DNA from: Atopobium sp. UBA2090
GTDB lineage: Bacteria; Actinomycetota; Coriobacteriia; Coriobacteriales; Atopobiaceae
Length of the DNA: 9,413 bases
Reading direction: 5' to 3'
Assembly (NCBI GenBank): GCA_002331575.1
Contig: DCZG01000034.1
Span: 1,954 to 11,366, forward strand
In this document: in pieces, positions 1 to 6,158 of the stretch
Layout: every line of letters starts with the position of its first letter
Position numbering within the stretch: the first letter of the stretch is position 1
Position numbers and translations under genes: made by a program
The notes under the pieces: model-generated
Databases searched by the model: none
What the model was told of the DNA's origin: nothing
What the model saw: the letters and a program-made list of their open reading frames with translations, nothing else

Positions 1-521
1 TCCTCTCGCTGGGTGACGACCTCTCCCTCACGCTGGGCGTGGGCGACGGCCTCACGCTCCTCTCGGCGGTGCTCTATGCCGTGCACATCGTGCTCGTGTC
101 CAAGCTCGCCTCCGCCCATGACGTCATGACGCTCACCATCGTCCAAATTGCGACGAGCGCCCTCGTCGCGCTGGGCTTCGCACTCGCGCTCGAGCCCATG
201 CCCGGTGCCGGCGTGTTCACCCCTGGCTTCCTCGCCGCCCTCGCGTACCTCGTCATCCTCGCGTCCTGCGTGGCGATGGTGGTGCAGAACTTCGGCCAGA
301 GCAAGGTGCCGCCCGCCCAGGCCGCGCTGCTCCTCTCGATGGAGAGCCTCTTCGCCGTCCTCGCGAGCGTGGTCTTCTACCACGAGCAGGTCACGACCAA
401 CATGCTCGCGGGCTTTGGCCTCATCTTCCTCGCCGTGCTGGCGAGCGAGGTGGGAGGCATGGTCATCGGTCGCATGCGGAGCGGGGGAGAAGTGGCATCG
501 CGTCCGAAGGGGGAGTCATGA
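1..521 (+). CDS. EamA/DMT-family transporter, C-terminal half (5' end outside window)
   Basis: This is an inner-membrane drug/metabolite transporter of the EamA (DMT) type; the substrate cannot be told from sequence. The frame is open to the left edge (first full codon at base 3), so the gene starts upstream and only about 173 codons are visible. They hold the second EamA repeat: five hydrophobic spans, beginning around bases 51-110 (LTLLSAVLYAVHIVLVSKLA) and continuing through LTIVQIATSALVALGFALAL, FLAALAYLVILASCVAMVV, ALLLSMESLFAVLASVVFY and LAGFGLIFLAVLASEVGG. The glutamate in the SMESLFA segment before the last hairpin is typical of the family. The tail is basic (RMRSGGEVASRPKG). The stop codon overlaps the nudC start as ATGA, so the two genes are probably co-transcribed and translationally coupled. 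A full-length member has about 300 residues and 10 spans. Confidence 0.88.
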   Translation, partial: LSLGDDLSLTLGVGDGLTLLSAVLYAVHIVLVSKLASAHDVMTLTIVQIATSALVALGFALALEPMPGAGVFTPGFLAALAYLVILASCVAMVVQNFGQSKVPPAQAALLLSMESLFAVLASVVFYHEQVTTNMLAGFGLIFLAVLASEVGGMVIGRMRSGGEVASRPKGES

Positions 522-1399
522 TCCAGGACATCGGCGAGCTGACCTACGACAATCACTTCGAGCCGCTCGAGCCCACTGCCGAGAGCTACGTGCTCCACTA
601 CCACGACCGCGGGGTGCTCGTGAGCGTGACGAGACCCGGCGAGGGCGGTGCCGACGCGGGCTCGGCCGACGACGTGATCGAGCTCCCGCGTCTGGCGGAC
701 TATCCCGAGGCCCCGGAACGCGTCGTCTACCTCTTCTCGATCGGCGACCAACGGTACTTCCTCGCGCTCGACGAGATCGTGACGGTCCCACGGGGCTTCG
801 CCTACGAGGCCATGAGCTGGGTGCGCCATGCCACTCCCGCCCACCTGCTCTTTGCCGCCGCGACTGGCTACCAGCTCTCCAACTGGTACGCCGACAACCG
901 CTTCTGCTCCCGCTGCGGGCATGCGACGGAGCTTGTGCGCACGAGTCGCGAGATCGCCTGCCCGGAGTGCGGCAAGGTCGTCTACCCCAAGATCCAGCCG
1001 GGCGTCATCTGCGCCGTCACGCAGGGCGACCGCATCGTGCTCACCAAGTACGCTGGCCGGGCAGGCGCGTGGTACGCGCTCGTGGCCGGCTTCACCGAGG
1101 TCGGCGAGACGATCGAGGAGACCGTTCACCGCGAGGTCATGGAGGAGGTCGGCCTCAACGTGCGCAACCTGCGCTACTACAAGAGCCAGCCGTGGTCCTT
1201 CTCGGACACGCTGCTCATGGGCTTCTGGTGCGAGGTGGACGGCGACGCCTCCATCACGGTCGACCAGACCGAGCTCAAGGAGGCGCGGTGGTTCACCCGC
1301 GAGGAGATGCCCGACGAGCGCGTGCGCGACCGTGCGAGCCTCACGGGCGAGATGATCGAGCGATTCCGCGCGCTCGGACACGACGTGTTCGAGGGATAG
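518..1399 (+). CDS. nudC: NAD(+)/NADH pyrophosphatase NudC (Nudix hydrolase, zinc-ribbon type)
   Basis: NudC cleaves NAD(H) into NMN(H) and AMP and, in characterised members, removes NAD caps from RNA 5' ends. The 293-residue product has the family order: an N-terminal domain (about 1-125), a zinc ribbon with Cys130, Cys133, Cys148 and Cys151 (CSRC...CPEC), then the Nudix domain. The Nudix box spans residues 191-213 and matches Gx5Ex7REUxEExGU exactly (Gly191, Glu197, Arg205-Glu206, Glu209-Glu210, Gly212). Downstream lies the NudC hallmark SQPW at 223-226, followed here by SFSDT rather than the E. coli-type PFPxS. The start is set by ATGA overlap with the transporter and a purine-rich ribosome site (aaggggga, bases 507-514). 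Length is near the family norm (E. coli 257), with extra residues around 40-52. The cytoplasmic location and the cofactor-turnover role are from the family; nothing links it functionally to the transporter. Confidence 0.93.
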   Translation: MIQDIGELTYDNHFEPLEPTAESYVLHYHDRGVLVSVTRPGEGGADAGSADDVIELPRLADYPEAPERVVYLFSIGDQRYFLALDEIVTVPRGFAYEAMSWVRHATPAHLLFAAATGYQLSNWYADNRFCSRCGHATELVRTSREIACPECGKVVYPKIQPGVICAVTQGDRIVLTKYAGRAGAWYALVAGFTEVGETIEETVHREVMEEVGLNVRNLRYYKSQPWSFSDTLLMGFWCEVDGDASITVDQTELKEARWFTREEMPDERVRDRASLTGEMIERFRALGHDVFEG

Positions 1400-1439
1400 G
1401 CCTGTCTTGCCCGTTCGCCGCCCCGCCCTGGATTTCCGC

Positions 1440-1493
1440 TTCGACGGTATGCATTCCACATTCCATACTCGAAGTCGGCCGAATGTCTCGGCC
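1440..1493 (+). promoter_or_regulatory. Leader region of the alcohol dehydrogenase gene: tandem 7-mer and small hairpin
   Basis: The 121 bp between nudC and the dehydrogenase gene contains CATTCCA repeated twice in direct tandem (1452-1465), framed by GTATG (1447-1451) and CATAC (1464-1468). Further on is a 6-bp stem, GGCCGA (1477-1482) with TCGGCC (1488-1493), and a 5-nt loop, followed by the pyrimidine-rich tcgtctcttt. A weak promoter fits: TTCGAC (1440-1445), an 18-nt spacer, then CATACT (1464-1469). The hairpin could be an operator, an attenuator or a weak nudC terminator; the sequence does not decide. Only the repeats themselves are certain. Confidence 0.3.
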
Positions 1494-1520
1494 TCGTCTC
1501 TTTGGGGGGGGAGTAGCGGA

Positions 1521-2696
1521 ATGATGGAACTGAACAGCTTTGACTTTAACGTGCCCGTGCATCTTCTGTTTGGGGCAGGCGCGCTGTCGCACCTGCATGA
1601 GCAGACCATGCCTGGTACAAAGGCTCTCGTCGTGATTTCGAACGGCAGGTCCACGCGGACAAACGGCTATCTCGACCGCCTGATCGCGGAACTTGACGCG
1701 GCCGGCGTAGGCTACGTCGTGTTCGACGGCGTGGGACCAAACCCCACGAAGGAGGCGGCAGAGGAGGGCGCCCACAAGATACGCGCCGAGGGCTGCGATT
1801 TCGTGGTCGCGCTTGGTGGTGGCTCGGTGATGGATGCCGCGAAGGCGATGGCGATGTTTGCCGTCCAGCCGTCCGACGACCTCTGGGACTTCACAGGTGG
1901 GATCACGGGCAAGGGGCTCCGACCGAGCGTACCTCCCCTGCCGTGGGTTGCCGTCACGACCACCGCAGGTACCGGCTCCGAGGTCGATACGGGTGCCGTC
2001 ATCTCTCGCGTTGAAACTGCCGAGAAGCTGCTCGTGTTCTCTGACTATGCGCGAATCGCCGTGGTTGACCCCGAGCTCATGCTCACCGTGCCCCCGAAGC
2101 TCACCGCGTATCAGGGCTTCGATGCGCTCTTCCACAGTCTCGAGGGGTTCATCTCCAACGGCACGAACCTCATGGCCGAGCGCCTGCAGTTGGCTGCGAT
2201 CGAGAATGTCGCGACCTACCTGCCGACCGCCGTGGCTGACGGCTCGAATCTCGAGGCGCGGACCCGTCTCGCCTTTGCCAACACCATGAGCGGTTACTCC
2301 ATGGACTTCGCGGGCTGCATCTCGGAGCATTCAATCGAGCACTCGCTCTCCGCGTTCAACCCCAAGCTTCCTCACGGCGCAGGGCTCATCATGATCAGCC
2401 TCGCATTCTTCGACTTCTACGCTGGTACGCACGCTGTGGACGATCGTCTCGTCACGATGGCCCGCGCGCTCGGCTTGGCGGATGCGGCGGCGCCGGGAGA
2501 CATCCACGAGGCGCTGAGGAGGCTCCAGGTCGCATGCGGGGTGGACGACCTGCGCCTGTCCGACTACGGCTTCTCCCGCGAGGACATGCCCAAGGTCGCC
2601 CGTAACGTCATGGACACCGACGGAGTCTTCCACTTTGACCCTGTTCACATCGGGTACGACGACGTCCTCGGCATTCTCGAGTGCTCCTACCGTTAG
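1521..2696 (+). CDS. Iron-containing (type III) alcohol dehydrogenase
   Basis: A cytoplasmic NAD(P)-dependent oxidoreductase of the iron-containing alcohol dehydrogenase family, which interconverts alcohols and aldehydes or ketones; the substrate cannot be fixed from sequence. The 391-residue length is typical. The dinucleotide-binding signature GGGSVMDAAK spans 99-108. Metal ligands expected for the family are present: Asp201 and His205 in FDALFHSLEG, His270 (with His274) in SEHSIEH, and His285 in LPHGAGL. The spacing His270-His285 is one residue longer than in E. coli FucO, consistent with a separate subfamily. The start is placed at the first of two adjacent ATGs, 8 nt after a GGGGGGGGAG ribosome-site-like run (1504-1513). 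An in-frame upstream TTG would add 38 residues unlike the family. It stands alone behind its own leader and converges on the flavodoxin gene. In fermenters such enzymes dispose of reducing power, an inference here. Confidence 0.9.
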   Translation: MMELNSFDFNVPVHLLFGAGALSHLHEQTMPGTKALVVISNGRSTRTNGYLDRLIAELDAAGVGYVVFDGVGPNPTKEAAEEGAHKIRAEGCDFVVALGGGSVMDAAKAMAMFAVQPSDDLWDFTGGITGKGLRPSVPPLPWVAVTTTAGTGSEVDTGAVISRVETAEKLLVFSDYARIAVVDPELMLTVPPKLTAYQGFDALFHSLEGFISNGTNLMAERLQLAAIENVATYLPTAVADGSNLEARTRLAFANTMSGYSMDFAGCISEHSIEHSLSAFNPKLPHGAGLIMISLAFFDFYAGTHAVDDRLVTMARALGLADAAAPGDIHEALRRLQVACGVDDLRLSDYGFSREDMPKVARNVMDTDGVFHFDPVHIGYDDVLGILECSYR

Positions 2697-2743
2697 GCGG
2701 GGCCGTCGCCGGAATCCGGGGGCGTACTCGTACGTAACAACGA

Positions 2744-2777
2744 GGTCGCGTGTACGTCAGCCGATGTCCACGCGACC
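2744..2777. terminator. Bidirectional hairpin terminator between convergent genes
   Basis: Between the convergent dehydrogenase and flavodoxin genes lies a 9-bp perfect stem, GGTCGCGTG (2744-2752) with CACGCGACC (2769-2777). After one mismatch it continues as a 5-bp stem (2754-2758 with 2763-2767/2768 side, one G-U pair) closed by the tetraloop agcc. On the minus strand it is followed by the mildly T-rich tcgttgttacg; on the plus strand there is no T run. Position and stability suggest transcription termination for both sides. The absence of a strong U tract is the main doubt. Confidence 0.6.
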
Positions 2778-2822
2778 CGTGAGTGCTTCCGGACGTCCGC
2801 AGGGGACGCGCCGAGGCGGTGC

Positions 2823-3455
2823 CTAGCGAATGAAGTTGGTGCGGGCTGGTGGCTCTGCAGGCGGAAGGTCGACACCGTCCTTCTCGCCAGCCGCCCTGAG
2901 CTTGATCAACCAGGCCATGTTGTGTCCGAGGACGCGCATGATGCGCAGGCCTTCGAGGTCCTGCTCGACCTCATCCGGGGTGTTGCCATGGACCTCGTTC
3001 CAGTAGCATGACGAGACGATCGGCATCTGCGCGAGCTGGAAGTAGCGGTTGATCTGGTCGAGCGTCGCCACGGTGCCCGCACGGCGCGCGGACGCGACGG
3101 CAGCGGCGGGCTTGAGGTAGAGAGGACCCGAGGCCGAGGTGTCAGCCGCATAGAACGCGCGGTCGAGGAACGAGGTGATTGCTCCCGCCGCCGAGGCGTA
3201 GTGGACGGGCGTCCCGAAGACGAAGCCGTCCGCGTCGAGGGCACTGTCGAGAAACTCGTTCACCTTGTCGTCGAAGACGCACCTGCCGAGCGTCGAGCAC
3301 GTTCCGCAGGCGATGCACCCTCGGACGGGTGCGGCCCCGATCGAGAGGAACTCGGGCTCGATGCCGTCGGCGGCGAGTGCCGAGGCCACCTCGTCGAGTG
3401 CCCTTCTCGTGCAGCCGTGCTCATGGGGACTGCCGTTCACCAGCACTACGCGCAT
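2823..3455 (-). CDS. Iron-sulfur flavoprotein-like / flavodoxin-family NAD(P)H:FMN reductase
   Basis: A 210-residue flavodoxin-fold protein of the NADPH-dependent FMN reductase family (PF03358 type). The N-terminal strand and phosphate loop read VVLVNGSPHEHGCTRRAL (residues 3-20), and a second flavin-contacting loop is GTPVHYASAAG (81-91). A compact cysteine cluster, Cys47-x2-Cys50-x2-Cys53-x5-Cys59, matches the Cx2Cx2Cx4-7C pattern that holds a 4Fe-4S cluster in archaeal iron-sulfur flavoproteins (Isf). A flavin plus iron-sulfur electron carrier or reductase in an anaerobe is therefore likely; donor and acceptor are unknown. The start has a good ribosome site (gaggagacggcg before ATG). It lies 89 nt downstream of glpK on the same strand, separated by three inverted repeats that may reduce read-through. 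The cluster assignment is by motif only. Confidence 0.85.
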   Translation of the reverse strand: MRVVLVNGSPHEHGCTRRALDEVASALAADGIEPEFLSIGAAPVRGCIACGTCSTLGRCVFDDKVNEFLDSALDADGFVFGTPVHYASAAGAITSFLDRAFYAADTSASGPLYLKPAAAVASARRAGTVATLDQINRYFQLAQMPIVSSCYWNEVHGNTPDEVEQDLEGLRIMRVLGHNMAWLIKLRAAGEKDGVDLPPAEPPARTNFIR

Positions 3456-3481
3456 CGCCGTCTCCTCTCGAGACGCAGATG

Positions 3482-3545
3482 GGACCGTTGGTCCGGTTTC
3501 CGTGAATACGAAACCTGGAGAAACAACCTGTCCCCTTTTCCAGGT
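3482..3545. repeat. Three consecutive inverted repeats between glpK and the flavodoxin gene
   Basis: Three dyads are packed end to end in this 64 bp. The first is GGACC-gtt-GGTCC (3482-3494). The second is GGTTTC (3495-3500) with GAAACC (3510-3515), extendable by two pairs past a one-base bulge to a GAAT loop. The third is ACCTGGA (3513-3519) with TCCAGGT (3539-3545), extendable by three pairs including one G-U, with a 13-nt loop. The third arm set also offers an alternative ACCTG/CAGGT pairing (3526-3530 with 3541-3545). The outer arm touches the glpK stop codon, and on the minus strand the stem is followed by tttcgtattc. It could be a terminator or attenuator after glpK, an RNA-stabilising element or one copy of a dispersed palindromic repeat. 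Confidence 0.55.
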
Positions 3546-5044
3546 CAGATGGTACGGCGGATCGCCTCGTGCCAGCCGGCGAGAAGTACCTGCACGCGCA
3601 TGGGATCCATCGACCGCGTGAAGACGTCGTCGGACTCGCGCAGGGCGCGCAGCTCGTCGGTGCCGCTCCAGAATCCGGTGGCGAGACCGGCGAGGAATGC
3701 CGCGCCGAGCGAGGTCGTCTCGGTGTTCTGCGGCCTGCGAAGCTCGCAGCCGAGGAGGTCCGCCTGGAACTGCATGAGGAAGTCGTTGGCGCTTGCGCCG
3801 CCGTCGACGTTCAGCAGGGCGAGCGGCTTGCCCGCGTCCGCCGCCATGGCAGAGGACAGGTCGGCGATCTGGTAGGCGATGGCCTCGAGTGCGGCGCGTG
3901 CCAGATGCGGGCGGGAGGTCCCCCTGGTGAGTCCGTAGATGGCGCCTCGGGCGTCGGGCTTCCAGTAGGGTGCGCCGAGGCCCGTGAACGCGGGGACGAT
4001 GTAGACGCCGCCCGTGTCGGGGACGCTCTTGGCCAGGTACTCGGTCTCGGCCGCGTTCTGGATGATTCCCAGCTCGTCTCTGAGCCACTGGATGAGGGCG
4101 CCAGCCACGAAGACCGAGCCCTCGAGCGCGTACTCGGTGCCCTCGACCTGCGGCGGAGACGCCACGATCGTGGTCACGAGGTTATTGCGGCTCTCGCGCG
4201 CCTCGTGACCCGTGTGAAGGAGCATGAAGCAGCCCGTCCCGTAGGTGTTCTTCGCCTGGCCGGGCTCGAAGCAGCACTGTCCGAAGAGTGCCGCCTGCTG
4301 GTCGCCGGCGACGCCCGTGATGGGGATGCCCGCGGGAACCCCGGGGTAGCTCGTCTCTCCGAAGGAGCCGCTCGAACGTCGCACCTCGGGCATCATGCTC
4401 GCGGGAATGTCAAAGAGGTCGAGAAGCTCCTTGTCCCAGCGGCCCTCGTGGATGTCGTAGAGCATCGTGCGGCTCGCGTTGGTGACGTCGGTCGCATGCA
4501 CGAGCCCGCCCGTGAGCACCCAGATGAGCCAGGTGTCGACGGTGCCGAAGAGCAGCTCGCCCGCCTCCGCGCGTTCGCGGGCGCCCGGGACGTTCCGGAG
4601 GATCCACGCGATCTTGCTCGCCGAGAAGTACGCGTCCGCGATCAGGCCGGTCTTCGCCCTGATGCTCCTGCCGACCTCGGGGGTCCCGCAGACCTCGTCG
4701 ATGATGGGCGCCGTGCGCCGGCACTGCCACACGATGGCGTTGTAGACCGGCTGCCCCGTGGTGGGGTCCCAGACGATGGTGGTCTCGCGCTGGTTGTCGA
4801 TGCCGATCGAGTCGATCTGCGAGGCGGAGAGGTCGTGTTTGTTGAGGAGCTCGGTGAGAGACCCGATCTGCGAGAAGAGGATGTCCTGCGGGTTGTGCTC
4901 GACCCATCCCGGATGCGGGAAGATCTGCTGGAACGGCCGCTGCACGCAGTCGACCATGCGCCCCTGGCGGTCGATGAGTACTGCCCGCGATGACGTGGTG
5001 CCCTGGTCGAGCGCGATGACGTATCTCTCGTCAGAGGGTGCCAT
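3545..5044 (-). CDS. glpK: Glycerol kinase
   Basis: This enzyme phosphorylates glycerol with ATP to sn-glycerol 3-phosphate in the cytoplasm. The 499-residue product is full length (E. coli 502) and carries the FGGY-kinase landmarks: the phosphate loop DQGTTSSRAVL (13-23), glycerol-contacting Arg86-Glu87, FGGY signature 1 (Tyr139-Asn151), the GDQQAALFG segment with the presumed catalytic base Asp248, GTGCF near 270, FGGY signature 2 (about 368-387) and the adenine-side DGGASAND (414-421). The start at 5044 is chosen because gggagggag lies 5-8 nt upstream and it follows the hydrolase stop by 2 nt, which implies translational coupling; a start at 5083 would overlap the hydrolase. The loop at 224-240 lacks the phosphorylatable histidine found in low-GC Gram-positive enzymes. 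No glpF, glpD or glpO is adjacent; partners are a lipase-like hydrolase and a PlsY-like protein. Confidence 0.96.
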   Translation of the reverse strand: MAPSDERYVIALDQGTTSSRAVLIDRQGRMVDCVQRPFQQIFPHPGWVEHNPQDILFSQIGSLTELLNKHDLSASQIDSIGIDNQRETTIVWDPTTGQPVYNAIVWQCRRTAPIIDEVCGTPEVGRSIRAKTGLIADAYFSASKIAWILRNVPGARERAEAGELLFGTVDTWLIWVLTGGLVHATDVTNASRTMLYDIHEGRWDKELLDLFDIPASMMPEVRRSSGSFGETSYPGVPAGIPITGVAGDQQAALFGQCCFEPGQAKNTYGTGCFMLLHTGHEARESRNNLVTTIVASPPQVEGTEYALEGSVFVAGALIQWLRDELGIIQNAAETEYLAKSVPDTGGVYIVPAFTGLGAPYWKPDARGAIYGLTRGTSRPHLARAALEAIAYQIADLSSAMAADAGKPLALLNVDGGASANDFLMQFQADLLGCELRRPQNTETTSLGAAFLAGLATGFWSGTDELRALRESDDVFTRSMDPMRVQVLLAGWHEAIRRTI

Positions 5045-5046
5045 GG

Positions 5047-6030
5047 CTACTCCCTCCCCGCTCCGATGTGGTCGTCGATCCACTTCGCCACGTCGTCGTA
5101 CACGCGCTCGTGGCCGGTCTCGTTCAGAACCTCGTGGCGCATGCCCTCGTAGATCGTGCAGGTGACGTCTGTCGAGCCCGCCGAGCGCGCCAGGTCGGCA
5201 GCGGTGCGCACGCCCTCGCCCTTGTCACCAACGGGGTCCTCCGCGCCGGCGATGAAGAGCAGCGGCAGGTCGTGAGGCACCTTCTCCGCCGTGGCCGGCG
5301 TGCATGCCTCGCCCGAGAGGGAGCCCACGGTCGCATAGCCGCCCACGGAGAACATGAATCCGCATGCCGGATCGGCGATGTAGCGTCGCACGTTGTCCTC
5401 GTTGTGGGACAGCCAGTCGAGGTCGGTCTTCCTGTCGGGGAGGGCCTTCGCATAGGCGCCCACGCCCATGCCGTCGACGAACTTCGATTTGTGGTCCTCG
5501 CCGCGGAAGAAGCCGATGAACGACGAGAGGTTCCGTGCGGCGTTGGCCTTCGACGGTGCAAGGCTTCCGGTGCCGCAGATGATGGCTGCCGCCAGGCCAG
5601 CGCCATGGCGCGCGATGTAGCAGCGGGTGATGAAGCTGCCCAGGGAGTGCCCGAAGATCACGTAGGGCGTGTCGGGGGCGACGCGAGCCGACACGATCGC
5701 GCGCACCTTGTCCACGTCGCCGATGAGGAAGTCCGCACCACCGCGCATCGGGAGGCAGCCCCACTTGGCGGGGTCGCACGAGTCTCCGTGACCGATCTGG
5801 TCGTGACCGGCCACCACGAAGCCCCGAGCGCAGAGGAAGCACGCGAAGTCGTCGTATCTGCTGATATGCTCGGCCATACCATGGACGAGCTGGACCACGC
5901 CGCGCGGACTCGGCTTCTCGTCGCCGTCCTGGGCGATTCCCGCGGGCCACCAGATGGTCCCGTGAATCGTCGACGCACCATCACTCGATGCGAACTGGAA
6001 AGCCTCGCGAACAACGCCCCCGTCTGCCAT
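5047..6030 (-). CDS. Alpha/beta hydrolase, monoacylglycerol lipase-like (serine aminopeptidase S33 / Hydrolase_4 type)
   Basis: A serine hydrolase of 327 residues that resembles monoacylglycerol lipases and lysophospholipases. Visible elements are the oxyanion-hole motif VHGMAEHISRY (49-59; His50-Gly51), GHDQIGHGDS (75-84), the nucleophile elbow GHSLGS (127-132) with Ser129, an acid candidate Asp265 in AGAEDPVGD, and the catalytic His299 in YEGMRHEVLNE. No signal peptide is evident, so it is probably cytoplasmic. The start has an excellent ribosome site (gaggagga, 6 nt before ATG). Its stop is 2 nt from the glpK start, and its final codons supply the glpK ribosome site. That tight pairing favours an acylglycerol substrate, giving glycerol for GlpK plus fatty acid, but the family also includes esterases and peptidases, so substrate remains inferred. 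Confidence 0.87.
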   Translation of the reverse strand: MADGGVVREAFQFASSDGASTIHGTIWWPAGIAQDGDEKPSPRGVVQLVHGMAEHISRYDDFACFLCARGFVVAGHDQIGHGDSCDPAKWGCLPMRGGADFLIGDVDKVRAIVSARVAPDTPYVIFGHSLGSFITRCYIARHGAGLAAAIICGTGSLAPSKANAARNLSSFIGFFRGEDHKSKFVDGMGVGAYAKALPDRKTDLDWLSHNEDNVRRYIADPACGFMFSVGGYATVGSLSGEACTPATAEKVPHDLPLLFIAGAEDPVGDKGEGVRTAADLARSAGSTDVTCTIYEGMRHEVLNETGHERVYDDVAKWIDDHIGAGRE

Positions 6031-6158
6031 GTCGTCCTCCTCGTCCGGTCAATGTCGCCCCATTATCGCCACAAGCCCGCGACGTACGGGCAGTATTCCG
6101 CCGCCGCGGGCAGCATATCCGCGTTCGGCTGGGCAGGCAGCGGGAGCGGTCTCGCGGC
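6031..6158 (-). promoter_or_regulatory. Leader between the PlsY-like gene and the hydrolase: possible promoter and alternative hairpins
   Basis: This 128-nt gap, longer than the 2-nt gap downstream, may hold an internal promoter. On the minus strand GATAAT (plus bases 6062-6067) matches the -10 consensus at five of six positions, but no good -35 lies 16-18 nt upstream. Just upstream, GCCCG (6075-6079) can pair either with CGGGC (6087-6091) or, extended as GCCCGCG (6075-6081), with CGCGGGC (6105-6111). The two pairings are mutually exclusive, as in attenuators, but GC-rich DNA gives such pairings by chance. Confidence 0.3.

Noticed and set aside
1407..1520. TTG upstream start adding 38 residues to the alcohol dehydrogenase
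   Set aside because: No ribosome site precedes it, the added residues do not resemble the family N-terminus, and the ATG at 1521 gives the standard length.
377..1654. Long minus-strand open frame across the transporter end, nudC and the dehydrogenase start
   Set aside because: It spans three supported plus-strand gene regions and an intergenic gap, with no recognisable domain; a GC-driven shadow. The same applies to 1341-2330 on the minus strand and 5038-6201 on the plus strand.
3569..4993. Long open frame (474 codons) antisense to glpK on the plus strand
   Set aside because: High GC content removes stop codons from opposite frames; the translation is low-complexity, charged and without family motifs, while glpK on the other strand is unmistakable.
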